Shown one piece after another: positions 53,691 through 64,000 of a stretch of DNA of 64,000 bases (the stretch's first letter is position 1; each line of letters begins with the position of its first letter). A program made the position numbers and the translations under genes. Below the pieces are notes generated by a model. That model had not been told where the DNA came from, did no database searches, and saw only the letters and a program-made list of their open reading frames with translations. The stretch comes from Bremia lactucae (lineage: Eukaryota; Oomycota; Peronosporomycetes; Peronosporales; Peronosporaceae), in assembly GCF_004359215.1 (NCBI RefSeq), contig NC_090610.1:13868227-13932226 (forward strand). The letters are read 5' to 3'.

Positions 53691-55925
53691 ATGTGACCTC
53701 ATTTGGGTCTACATACCGTTTCAGACGACCCACGTAAAACACGGAGTGCGTCTTCATATACGGGGGAAGGCTGAGCCTATAATTTAGGTTTTTAACCTCT
53801 TCTACCACCGTAAAAAGCCCAATGAAACGCGGCAACAACTTCGTAGCACCTCCAGGTAGTACAGACATTGCATTTTCAGGTAGGGTAGCAGTACTAAATA
53901 GTACTTGTTAATTCACTGTAAAAGCGTTCGTTATTTTTGCGACCATTTCGGTTCGCATATTTTTTTTGCTTGTCCTGTGCGCTTGCCGTTGCGTCACGGA
54001 CTTTACGTGTGATGGCTAATCGCTCATCCACAAAGCGTTGAGCCTCGCTCATCCACAAAGCGTTGAGCCTCGCTCACGCTTTTAGCATCAAACTCGCCTA
54101 TGAAACCGCCGAGAGGTCGGTCATAAGGCGTAGTTTTATTGACCACTGCTAAACTGGCAGGGTCACTAGGGCAAGTTTCTGTCTTTGAGATGATACCCTC
54201 ATGGGTCATCGTCATATTGACGAAACTATGTCCCTCTTTCGCACCGAGCAAAGTGAGGGCCCCTCCCTCACTAAGACTCGGGCTGCGCACAAACGAGACT
54301 GGCGTCCGAGAATGGCGCAGTCCGTTAACATAAAACGGTGTCTCACCCGTACTGGCGTGGACACTGTATAGCGAACTCCACAAAGGGCAATTGCTTGCTC
54401 CATTCTTTGGAATTTGCTATCGTGTAAGACATCCGCCACGACCCGATTGGCACATTCTGTTTGGTTATCGGTCTGGGGATGATCTGCGGTCGACATGTAG
54501 AGCTTGCTAACTAGCAGCTCAAACACATGCCGCCAAAAACCAGACGTAAAACGTGAATCTCTGTCAAAACTATGGACAAGGGCATCCCGTGTAGTCGGTA
54601 TACATGATCCAGGAACAAGAGAGCTGCCTCCTTGCCTGTGATCGATATTTTACATGGTGCTGAATGCCCCATTTTGCTAAATATGTCTACAAAGACGACG
54701 AGCCCCGTCCGATTTTTATGATCGGGCGGCATGCCAAACATGAAGTCCAGATTTTCTGACTTCCAACAGTTGGATGGAATCGGTAGCGGCTTCAGTGGCG
54801 CACTGCTGGACGGTACCGGCTTAATGCGCTAACACTGTTCGCAAGAGCGAATATAGTTGGCCACTTATCTATATTAGCTAAAGCGATTAAGCTTAGGTTT
54901 CAGGTGTGTCGGAAGGGTACCTTTCCTCCACCAAAGTGATCAAACAGCAGGCGATAATGTTCGTCCTGACTGCAGCTTCTTTTATTTCAGAGACTATTGA
55001 GGTCGTCAAGTGGTCTGCCTTCATGGCTGCCAACGTTGACGGCTGAAATTGTGCTCTAGCACGAGACACACTTGCCTGGTGTCTTGCCCCGAATCCTGGT
55101 CTGCGCGATAACGCGTTAGCCAAGACATTCGACTTACTTGGCACATTTCAATTTAAAATAAAATTTAAAGAAGAATGTGAGCCATCTTGCCATTCTAGGC
55201 GAGAGGTGCGTAACTTTATTGCGGTCCGCAATACTGCGTAATCCCTATAAACCACAAATGGTTCGGTGCTCAATAGGCGCATTCGAAACTTGACAAGAGC
55301 ATACTTTATTGAAAGTAGCTCTTTGTCATGCACGGGGTAATTCAGTTCCGCGGCTTTTAAAAACCGGGACTGATAAGAGATGACACGGTCAATGCTGTCG
55401 TCATCCTTCTGCATGAGCGCGCTGCCAAATGCAAAATTGCTTGCATCTCAGACGACGCTAAAGGGCTCATCCGCGTCTGGCAATGCCAAGACCGATGCCT
55501 CTACAAGAGATTGCTTCACTGATGTGAACGCATATTCTCGTTCCTTGACCAAACTCATTCTGCATCTTTTTAAGGAGGTCGGAGAAGGGCTTAGAACGAT
55601 CTGCATAATTCTTGCTGTACTTATGCAAGAAATTAGACAGCCCTAAGAATTGGCCCAAATCGTTCACGTGTCGTGGGACTGGCCATTCCTTTACCGATGT
55701 TACCTTGTCCGGGTCTGCTCGTACACCATGTGTACCTACGGTGCAGCCCAGCACAGGTATATCGGGACCCCTATAACGCACTTTTGCAAGTTGACGTACA
55801 GTATAGCGTCCTCCAGAGTCTGCAATACAGCGTCTTAATGACGCTTGTGCGAATCCATTTCGCTTGGCCCGTCCTCGGCCCAATACGAACGAGTACATCG
55901 TCAAAGTAATGGGGTGCGTAGGCAC
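53101..55925 (-). pseudogene. family A RT (end), RNase H, integrase and chromodomain, sense minus
   Basis: Right to left: RT with YFDD at 55908-55897; RT thumb (TVGTHGVRADPDKVTSVKEW, about 55760); RNase H (SYQSRFLKAAELNYPVHDKE, about 55370); integrase core (DHPQTDNQTECANRVVADVL about 54460; FGMPPDHKNRTGLVVFVDIF about 54730); integrase tail (LLPRFIGLFTVVEEVKN, VFYVGRLKRYV, about 53840-53700); and linker plus chromodomain (NQRFLVRRLL ... FLVKWKDYP, 53631-53101). Frameshifts are frequent, but the last ORF (53631-53101) is open for 176 codons. Confidence 0.87.
54021..54070. repeat. 25 bp perfect tandem duplication in integrase
   Basis: CGCTCATCCACAAAGCGTTG plus AGCCT occurs twice, at 54021-54045 and 54046-54070. 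It causes a frameshift in the minus-strand integrase. Confidence 0.95.
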
Positions 55926-55959
55926 GGTGCTGACACATCACGTGAGCAACCACTCTGGT

Positions 55960-57120
55960 GTGATTATTTCGTGGATATTTCCTTCCTTTAATTCGATAAA
56001 GGATAGATCGCACGAGATCTCCGGGAGATTTACTATCTCATCGGCAGATTTAAAGACGTGCTGGAGCACCTTAACAGAGGATGCCTCCGCAATTTCGTCT
56101 TTGACGGCCTGAATACCTCGGTCGAAGGCCCGTCCTCTTTATTAGAGACTGATCCAAAGGTCACTTGTTTAGACGTGCTTTGATCGTCCTAATCTGTCGG
56201 GTACTCGTTCTTCAAACCACGACGACCTTTTTCTGGGAAGCGGATGCCGTTGCACTTTTGGCTAACGCACCCTTTCCAACCGCACCAGGCTCTAGGCACT
56301 GTGCCGGTTTATGCGACGCTTGACTTCCTGTCAGCTCGCCGTCTACTTCCACAGGCTTTTGGCTCTGTGCAGGCCTATGGGACACATGACTACTTGTCAT
56401 TGCCCTTTTACTACCCCAGACTCCACGAGCTGGGTAGGAATTGGTGATATTTGACGTCCCGTCAACGCACCCCCAACTGTGCTCGACACGGCATCAATTA
56501 TATATGCCTCTCGCAGGAAGATATCCTTTCCGGCGTCCTGCGTAGAGTTCGCAACTCTGCGTGTACGCCAGTCTATCCATGGTTGGTGTTTTGTCAACCA
56601 TGGCATGCCTAGGATGAGGTCATACGGACTCTTCATTCCTAGAACTGTAAACTTCTCTTTACAAGAGAAGTCACTAAAGCTGAAGGCGTGTTCTACCTGA
56701 ACTCCCTCAGACTTAACGAGTGCGCCATGCGCTAAACGAACGGTCGCCTCTTCTCGCTTGCTGTCCTGGCAAAGCGACTCAAGCATCGCCGGTTTCTTTT
56801 TTAAAGCCGCGAGTTTTACAAAAAATTGTGAAGCACCCGAATCTACTAGGAGGGTCATCACCTAGTCATAGCCTCGTACTTGAGCGCTATAGACCAGCAG
56901 GGTTGAGGTCCGAAATTTCGAGACCTCAGGGACTATGCTGCCCGTTTGTTCCACAACTCTGAACTTACAAGTAGCTTCAGAGTCCGCGTCAGTAGGGCAT
57001 CCCGACCCTACTGCGCTCCTGCATTTCTTGACCCCTCAGTGGTCGATGCAGAACTCATGCGTCTAGCACGCTCGTTCTTGCCATCGCCCTTCGGGAAGTC
57101 CTCTTGTGGGCATCTTTGCC
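55960..57120 (-). pseudogene. family A protease and gag tail, sense minus
   Basis: The aspartic protease reads LLVDSGASQFFVK (about 56850) and later DLILGMPWLTKHQPW (about 56620-56580), followed by a linker to about 55960. The gag tail lies at 57120-56930. It has the same orientation as the pol at 53.1-55.9 kb, but the RT N-terminal part between them is missing (junction near 55950). Cut at 57120 by a plus-sense element. Confidence 0.8.
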
Positions 57121-57148
57121 CTAGCAGGGATCCTGGTGTAGCAGCGAG

Positions 57149-59080
57149 CTACACTTGGTAGCACCTAAAATCCTTCGCACGACCCGCATCTGTACGTGAG
57201 GATGAGCCTCAATATTGATTGGGATCATTTCGCCCACCTCTCCGAACATCATTGGGAGGTGGCAGGGCACATGGCGCAGGAACTTGGTGAACAAGCCCCT
57301 GCCAGGCACCTCGAAAATCCTCCTGGGCAACATGTTGCTAAGTTGGAGCAGCTCGAGGCATTTATGCTCGGACAGCGGATAGCCGCGTCCGAGGCACAGA
57401 GCCATGCGGTGGCGGCGTCCGTCACTTAGACTCCGAATGAGCTGAGGCATGAGTAGTCTCAGAGCGAGGCTCTCAACAGGACTGTTGAGATGCTCTCTGC
57501 TCGGCCGCACCAGCCGAGGCCCATTCGGATGGACCCGCCCAAGTTCAATGGAACTGCAGCGCACACGATTGTTCACTAGCTGTTAGCCGTGGAGCAATGC
57601 GGTGTCGCGCAGCTCATCGAGGACGACAGCCGGATCGTGGCGCACGCAATGTCGCAACTGCGCGGTAAGGTCTCAGAGTTAGCTTACTCGGCGCTTATGG
57701 CAAACGTTAAGGCATCCCTACATGGGCGATCTTTAAGACAGAGATTCGCGCCATGTACCAGCCGCCGAACACGAAGCGTTGCTTCAGACGCGCTTCTTTG
57801 GAGGGCAACAGGCGAAGCGATCTCTGCAAGAGTATGTGCAAGAGATGCGCTCGCTGTCGGCGTCCATTACCGTAGGTCCGATTCCGGAGCACATTAAGGT
57901 GCCCACTTTTATGAACGGACTACGTCATGGCCCATCGCGACAGGCCCTTATCAGAAAGGTGCCGTCGACGATGGAAGAGGCAATCCAAATTGCCTTAGTT
58001 AAGGAGCAATCCTACAACAGTGCCTCGGCATCAGCTTGGTATAAGCCGTCAGCCGAGAGGTCACATGCCACTCCCATGAAGTTGAACAATGCAGATCCGA
58101 ATTTCCTGCACATAGCCAAAAGCCTGTCGCAGTAGACGGCGAGCTGACAGGAAGTCAAGCGTCGCATAAACCGGCACAATGCCTACAGCCTGGTGCGGTT
58201 GGAAGGGGTGCGTTAGCCAAAAGAGCAATGGCACCCGCTTTCCGGAAAAAGGTCGTGGTGACTCGAAGAACGAGTACCCGACAGATTAGGACGATAAAAG
58301 GCACGTCTAAACAAGTGACCTTTGGATCAGTCCTAAAAAAGAGGACGGGCCTTCGAACGAGGTATTCGAGGCCGTCAAAAACGAAATTGCGGAGGCATCC
58401 TCAATTAAGGTGATCCGATAAGACTTTAAATCTGCCGAGGAGATAGTAAATCTCCCGGAGATGCTCGTGGGATCTCTTCCTTGCCGAATTAAAGGATGGA
58501 AAGATCCACGAAATAGTCACACCAGTTCCAGAAGAGAACTTGGTGGACTGTTGCTCGTCGTCCACAATGGATGAGAGCGTCCTAGAAACAGACAAAAAGA
58601 AACGGTTCGCTGCTCAAGGCTAAGATGCCTTGAGAGACAGTCCGTTCTTTGAGGTTCTGTGGAAACATCGCGATGTGTTCCCAGAAGAAGTGCCGAGCCG
58701 CCTACCAGCAGATAGGGGCTTCGGGCACGAGATAGACCTCGAACCTGGCACCAAGTATTGTGTGACCAGGCAATGGCGTTTGCCGAAAGAACAAGTCGAT
58801 TATATCGATGAGTTCTTCGACAAGCGAGCCAAGGCGGGACATGTGCGTGAGAGCAAATCGCCTCACTGCAGCCTGACCTTTTGTGTGCGTAAAGCCACAG
58901 GTGTATGGCGAGTAGCAATAAGCCGAACACGGCGAGCATACCGGCGCAAACGCCATTCCCGCGGATTGATGTCTTGTTTAACTCCATGGGAAAGTCAACT
59001 ATCTTTTCGCGTTGGATTTGAAGGATGGCTACTATCAGGTATTCATGCGAGAGTCCGATGTAGCAAAAGCAGCTGTAAGC
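57149..59080 (+). pseudogene. family A element 3 start: LTR end, PBS, gag-PR-RT
   Basis: Only the last bases of an LTR (CTACA), CT and primer-binding site TGGTAGCAC (57156-57164) remain. They are followed by gag, protease and RT as in element 2. 57204-58873 is the near-identical copy of 43731-45400. RT continues further here (TFCVRKATGVWRV, then DLKDGYYQVFMRESDVAKAAVS, 58880-59075) and then joins antisense-ORF sequence. Confidence 0.87.
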
Positions 59081-59280
59081 CCAATACGAGGCGGAATTCT
59101 TGCGCCGCATTCATCCGCATTCCGATGCGATGAAACAGCGGTCGCAGCGAATTCATTTCGCCCGCTTGCGTGTGAAAGAAATCATGGGCGGTACTGTACC
59201 CCCTGTTTCTTCTCACAACGATGCTTCTAATAGTCCATTTGAGACTAGCGAAGAGGCCTCAGCTGGTGCTCCTTTTCAGG
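59081..59280 (+). pseudogene. misplaced piece of the antisense ORF
   Basis: Encodes EFLRRIHPHSDAMKQRSQR and RLRVKEIMGG, equivalent to 52950-53110. It sits on the same strand as the adjoining RT, unlike the normal layout. Both ends are abrupt junctions. Confidence 0.72.
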
Positions 59281-60392
59281 AGGGCCCCTCACTATGCTCG
59301 GTGCGAAAGAGGAACATAGTTTCGTCAATATGACGATGACTCGTGAGGGTATTCTCTCAAAGATTGAAACTTGCCCTAGTGACCCTGCCAGTTTAGCAGT
59401 GGTCAATAAAATTACGCCATATGACCGACCTCTCGGCGGTATCATAGGCGAGTTTGATGCTAAACGCGTGAGGGAGGCTCAACGCTTTGAGGATGAGCGA
59501 TTAGGCATCACACGAAAAGTCCGTGATGCGATGGCAAGCGCACAGGACAAGCAAAAAGGATATGCGGACCGAAATGGTCGCAAAAATAATGAACGCTTTA
59601 TAGTGGGTGAAAAAGTACTGCTAAGTACTGTACCCTACCTAAGAATGCAATTTTTGTACTACCTGTAGGTACTACGAAGTTGTTGCCGCGTTTCATTGGG
59701 CCCTTTACGGTGGTAGAAGAGATTAGCGACCTCAATTCTAGACTCGCCATTCCCCCCGTATATGAAGACGCACTCCGATATTTTACGCGGGTCGTCTAAA
59801 AAGGTATGTAGACCCAAATGAGGTCACATATCCCCATCCGTCTAAGGAGACCGATGGTGACGCCGACAGTGAGTCGAGCGTCCTTCGGGTGAGGGAGACG
59901 GAGAAGGCGAAAAACTATCAGCCGACCGACTCCTCCCACCACGAACAGGACTTGGAGAGCGAGGGATATCACGCGAGTAACGCGGATCCCTCAGCATTAT
60001 CCGCTCAAAAAGGTCCAAGCGAGTCTTCAGGCGTTCATAATTCTGCTGAGCTTTCGCTCGGACATCACAAAGATCCGAGGTCAGTCGCGAGACTTGACCC
60101 TCGAGATGCACAATACGTCGTTCAGCAGCGCTTAACGCCTGTGACTGAATCGACGAAGGTAAGGCAGCCGCGAGTAGGTGGGCGAGATCGCCACTCCTAT
60201 CGGGCGCCGCCTGCACTGATGGATGCGGGTGGGAACCAACGCTTCCTTGTTGGAAGGTTGCTTGCCCACAGCTCCGTGATGCAAAGGTATCAGATTCTCG
60301 TCCAATGGAGCGGTTACCCGAAGAGTTTTGACTCTTGGGAACCGAATGATACCCTACGTATTGATGTGCCCGGCTTGGTGGCTGCCTACCCA
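59281..60392 (+). pseudogene. family A integrase C-terminus and chromodomain, sense plus
   Basis: Integrase tail (VNKITPYDRPLGGIIGEFDA, KQKGYADRNGRKNNERF, about 59400-59620), a break near 59650-59890, then an open frame 59889-60497. That frame contains an acidic Ser-rich linker and the chromodomain (NQRFLVGRLLAHS ... QILVQWSGYPKSFDSWEP, about 60235-60345). Chromodomains in such integrases are thought to guide insertion into heterochromatin. Confidence 0.83.
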
Positions 60393-60393
60393 C
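59842..60393 (-). pseudogene. antisense-ORF C-terminal half, fully open opposite the chromodomain
   Basis: 183 codons without a stop: HQYVGYHSV region, Ala-rich helix, coiled coil (LSAAERRIVHLEGQVSRLTS), and an SR-like tail (RSPSPVRGGRSRS ...). Same protein as 53101-53678 plus, with the same codon phase relative to the opposite chromodomain ORF. Confidence 0.6.
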
Positions 60394-60399
60394 TAAGGC

Positions 60400-61735
60400 T
60401 CGGGCTGCGCACGACTGGCTTAGACACTGTTATTTATAGCGAACCCCACAAAAGGCAATTGCTTGCTCCACTCTTTGGGAATTGCTATAGTGCGTGAGAC
60501 ATCCGCCACGACCCGATTGGCACGTTCTGTTTGGCCATCGGTCTGGGGATGATCTGCGGTCGACATGTGGAGCTTGCAACCTAGCAGCTCGAACACATGT
60601 CGCCAGAAACCAGACGTAAAATGTGGATTCCGGTCCGAAACTATGGACTTGGCATCCCGTGTCGTCGGTAAACATGATCCAGGAACAAGAGAGCTGCCTC
60701 CTTGCCTGTGGTCGATGTTTTACATGGTGCTAAATGCACCATTTTGCTCAGTCTGTCTACAAAGACGACGAGCCCCGTCCGACCCTTATAATCGGGCGGC
60801 ATGCCAAACATGAAGTCCAGACTTACGGACTTCCACAATTCGTTAGAATCGGTAGCGGCCTTTAGTGGCGCACTGCTGGACGGTGCAGGCTTAATGCGCT
60901 GACACTGTTTGCAAGAGCGAATATACTTGAACACTCATCAATATAAGGGTGGCCACTAAACTCCTCTAACACTCGTAAGAATGTCTTTTCACGGCCCAAA
61001 GGTCCATTAGATGGCGCATCATGGAGCTCGTGAAGGATCATCAGCTTGAGGTCTGTACATAGATTCTCAAGGGATCACAAGGTGGCAGCTGATGCCATAA
61101 CAGGCTATCGGTGTAGCTAAAGCGATTTAGCTTAGCTTTCAGGTGCGACGGAAGGGAAACCTTTCGTCCACCGAAGTGATCCAACAGCAGGCACACTTTC
61201 CGTGTGTCTTATCTCGAAGTCTGGTCTGCGCGATAAAGCGTCAGCCAAGACATTCGACTTACCCGGCTTATATTTAACTTTTAAATTAAAATCAGAGAAG
61301 ATTGTGAGCCATCTTGCCATTCTAGGTGAGAGGTGCGGTGAGTTTATTGCGGTCCCCAGTAATGCGTGATCCGTATAAGCCACAAATGGTTCGGTGCCCA
61401 ATAGGTGCACACGAATTTTGATACGAGTATACGTTATTGAAAGTACCTCTTTGTCATGCACAGGGTAATTCAGTTCCGCGGCTTTTAAAATCCGGGACTG
61501 ATAAGAGAAGACACGGTCAACGCCGTCATTGCCCTTCTGCATGAGCGCGCTGCCGATTGCACAATTAGTTGCATCGCAGACGACGCTAAGGGGCTTATCC
61601 GCGTCTGGCAATGCCAAGACCTGCGCTGTAATAAGAGATTGCTTCACTGATGTGAACGCATCATCTTGTTCTTTTAACCAAACCCATTCTGCGTACTTTT
61701 TAAGGAGGTCAGATAATGGTTTAGTTTGCGGTCGG
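60400..61735 (-). pseudogene. family A integrase core and RNase H, inverted relative to flanks
   Basis: RNase H (SVVCDATNCAIGSALMQKG about 61580; RILKAAELNYPVHDKE about 61470; KYKPGKSNVLADALSRRPD about 61240) and integrase core (SCKQCQRIKPAPSS about 60920; FMFGMPPDYKGRTGLVVFVD about 60800). Minus sense between plus-sense blocks, with abrupt ends near 60395 and 61735. Confidence 0.85.
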
Positions 61736-61744
61736 GCGTTTCAT

Positions 61745-62491
61745 TTAAACGCAACGCGACCGGGATCGGGAAAATACGCCCAAGCGATTTTCCTGACCCT
61801 TCCATGATTTAAAGACGCCATAATAATTATATGCGTCTAGAAGGGCGCGCTCTAGGAGCGACGCTTTTGGTCCGTTTAAACGAAGCAATTTCGATGAAGG
61901 GGGCAACAGGGATATGCCACCCGGCACATAGCCACGTTCAAAACGACTGGCTTGTGACACCGACTGAGAACGTTCACGTGTCGTCGGCGGAGCTTTAGGC
62001 TCCGAATCCTCTATGTCAGAACCATTATGGATTATAGACTGAGCATTAGGCGTTGTGGTTATACCCAACGGAGAAGCGGCTGCGCCTTTATGGTAAGCGC
62101 TCTCATTGCCTGTCGCTGCGCTATTCAGCGCAGACGACGAGACAGCATTCGTAAATGTTGCTCTCTCCATGTTGTGAGCCATGAGAGAAGTTTGGATGAG
62201 CAATAATGCGCCATTATCCTTCCTCATGAGCTCGTTGTCCGCATCACTACTATGAGGTGAAGGCAGCGGTGTCGACTCATTGTAATCGACAATGAGCGAC
62301 GGATCCGCATCCTCACTGTTAAAGTGAAATAGATCCTTTAGCCCCATTAACGAGACAGCAGCAGTAGCTGTCGGCGGTTCGACTAAGGCATTGGACGCGG
62401 CCGGCGATTTAACGCGGCGCGTGCGCTTTGTGCGAGGTTGAGTGGGCGTCTTCGCAGACGACCCACCAACACTGCCCCTTTTAGGTGGCAT
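61745..62491 (-). CDS. family A antisense ORF, intact N-terminal part
   Basis: Begins MPPKRGSVGGSSAKTPTQPR at 62491, exactly 132 bp from the LTR, as in copy d. It is open for about 248 codons. A basic Pro/Thr/Ala-rich N-terminus is followed by an acidic Ser-rich part and a Thr/Arg/Ser part. A second ATG frame (SGKSLGRIFPIPVALRLNET) follows near 61805 and is cut by the junction at 61735. Stop-free sequence in a region this decayed suggests relatively recent coding constraint. Function unknown. Confidence 0.55.
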   Translation of the reverse strand: MPPKRGSVGGSSAKTPTQPRTKRTRRVKSPAASNALVEPPTATAAVSLMGLKDLFHFNSEDADPSLIVDYNESTPLPSPHSSDADNELMRKDNGALLLIQTSLMAHNMERATFTNAVSSSALNSAATGNESAYHKGAAASPLGITTTPNAQSIIHNGSDIEDSEPKAPPTTRERSQSVSQASRFERGYVPGGISLLPPSSKLLRLNGPKASLLERALLDAYNYYGVFKSWKGQENRLGVFSRSRSRCV

Positions 62492-62604
62492 CTTTAGCGC
62501 CGTGTATGAAAACACAGGTCGCTAGAGTGATTGAGAGAACTAGCGGCGCGTAAAGCGTCTTGCAGTTCCTTGCTAGTCTTTGACGAATTTAAAATATAAA
62601 TTCG

Positions 62605-62623
62605 TTTTTTAAGGGGAGGATGG
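62605..62623 (+). other. polypurine tract of family A
   Basis: TTTTTTAAGGGGAGGATGG directly precedes the 3' LTR. Equivalents: 45581-45591 (plus), 52057-52071 (minus strand). It fixes the sense strand as plus here. Confidence 0.72.
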
Positions 62624-63157
62624 TGTAACGGGCTAAAGTTGCCCTAAAAATACACAGTCCCCGTTAAGTACTCTTGGTGTACTTAAGAGGATGGTCAGTT
62701 ACTTAAATAAAGTAATTAGACCCAGCACTCGGGTGTGGTTCACATTTGTGACGAACCCTTGTGTATGTGATGCACAAAGGTGCATTCACATTAGGAGGGA
62801 TGACGGCTTGCGTCATCCGTTACGCAAGGTATCTAGAAAAACACGCTCGCAATACAAATCAAGTGTTATCTATAGAGATGACATTTTGGTTGGTAAAAAT
62901 AAGTATTTATATTTAATGCGATTAAATATTAGTCAGTCTGAAAACTACTTCCTACTTGGTAATTGCGCACGAGGAGCCGGATTATCGATCCCGTGACGAC
63001 ACTTTACTAGAGTACTTAGTGCGTTGGGTGAGGTCGCTAAGGCGCCCACCACAACTACCTCACTACACACCAAGAGAAAACGGTCTAACCGCTTCCTCGC
63101 TGTGCTAGGGTCTGTGTCTAAGTAGAGCGTGGCCGTATTAAGACGTGCCCGCCTACA
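62624..63157 (+). repeat. family A LTR copy e (3' LTR)
   Basis: 534 bp, TGTAACGGGCTAAAG ... CCCGCCTACA, with the hairpin series and one GATGACG hairpin. Confidence 0.92.
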
Positions 63158-63546
63158 ACTCTGGTAAATAAGAAAATAAAATACAAATACTAGCTGAACT
63201 TCAACAAATGTATTTCGAAAGGAGACTTGCAACTTTCATTTGTGCGGCCAATCAGAAACCTTTTATATTTGTAGATGAATGTTCTCCCACTAATAGTGAT
63301 TTTTTTAACTTTTATTCCCGGTAGGATAAAGTATGAATACATTTGGTACGGCTTTGGATAGACAGAAGCAAATGCGCGATATTAGCCTCTTTAATTTATA
63401 TACGGACATGTGTTTACGTGACTGTGAGTCCAATCACCTCCGAAGGAGCCAAATTAGCAGTTTATATAGTAAGGAAGACATATATTGAGCCACTAGTTAA
63501 CTTAGCAATAATCATAGTAAGTTTATGCATTTGCTTTGGGGAAAAC
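63158..63546. other. spacer without recognisable gene
   Basis: Nothing recognised. Confidence 0.4.
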
Positions 63547-64000
63547 TGTAACTGGGCACCTTTCTCTAGTACTGGTAAGTACTAATTAACCTTACACTGA
63601 TTACAGTGTAGGTAGGGTGCCTCGAACTTCACGTACACAAGATACAGAGGAAGGTTTCTAAGTAGCTAAGGACCAAAGGTGATTCACTGGATTTAGAATT
63701 AAGGAAAAGTATTACTGTATTAATATAGTAAGTTTCCTACGTAACGACCTTCTATCTACAACAGAACTTATTATTTTAATATCTAGCTAAGTATGGCGCC
63801 TCCTTGCGCACCGCACAATCGTGTCTTAAAACGATTGTCGGGGTTGACTTAAACTAAATCAACCAAGCAATAGAGCTAATGTCTTATTGCATCAATAATA
63901 CCAAATTTGGTATTACTGGAACTATTTAAGTCAAAAATAATAAAGATAATAATTTTGCACTTCTTCTTTTTGTTTCTCTCATCGAAAATAATATTTATTA
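63547..64000 (-). repeat. family C LTR copy 4, cut by window end
   Basis: The plus strand starts TGTAACTGGGCACC and follows copy 2 (ACACTGATTACAGTG, TTGCGCACCGCACAATCGT, CCAAATTTGGTA). By comparison it should be the inner end of a 5' LTR of a minus-sense element, or a solo LTR. Its outer end lies beyond 64000. Confidence 0.78.

Noticed and set aside
1..64000. CRISPR arrays, bacterial operons or integrated phage
   Set aside because: No regularly spaced repeats and no bacterial gene signals; introns, LTR elements and tRNA features show nuclear eukaryotic DNA.

Overview
This window looks like a nuclear chromosome segment of a plant-pathogenic oomycete (Peronosporales: Phytophthora or a downy mildew). 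The reasons are a compact group of three conserved eukaryotic genes, very short introns (about 40-100 bp), scattered tRNA genes, and long tracts of broken Ty3/Gypsy and Ty1/Copia retrotransposons. The genus assignment is inference.

Layout. 1-2.6 kb: tRNA-Thr (cut by the window edge), tRNA-Ser, a degenerate tRNA and anonymous decayed sequence. 2.63-7.97 kb: a damaged Copia element with both LTRs and a younger solo LTR of the same family inside its pol. 8-9 kb: another tRNA-like remnant. 9.0-23.5 kb: the only clearly intact cellular genes. These are GCN1 (minus, uninterrupted 2758 codons), the branch-point-binding protein SF1/BBP (plus, at least 3 exons) and a 9-exon MADBUB spindle-checkpoint gene (minus). 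GCN1 and SF1 are divergent across 110 bp; SF1 and MADBUB are convergent.

23.6-64 kb: a retrotransposon graveyard. I see at least three Gypsy families, called A, B and C here, plus Copia fragments, a pogo/Tigger DNA transposon, one tRNA-Pro, and a 1.7 kb stretch of unrecognised coding remnants (49.8-51.5 kb). Family A has five LTR copies and family C four. Several internal regions are joined in abnormal order or orientation.

Most interesting signal. In families A, B and C the primer-binding site, polypurine tract and pol genes agree on the sense strand. Between the integrase and the 3' LTR each family carries a long ORF on the opposite strand. It starts about 110-135 bp inside the 3' LTR and runs convergently into the integrase/chromodomain gene. 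In family A its 3' part overlaps the chromodomain ORF with both strands open, in the same phase, in two copies. This suggests an ambisense LTR retrotransposon design. Other notable points are a tRNA-like module with Pol III A and B boxes in the Copia LTRs, a Copia primer-binding site that matches the initiator-tRNA anticodon arm and contains the gag start codon, a chain of six hairpins in the family A LTR, and two 1670 bp copies of an already defective gag-pol that share their stop codons.
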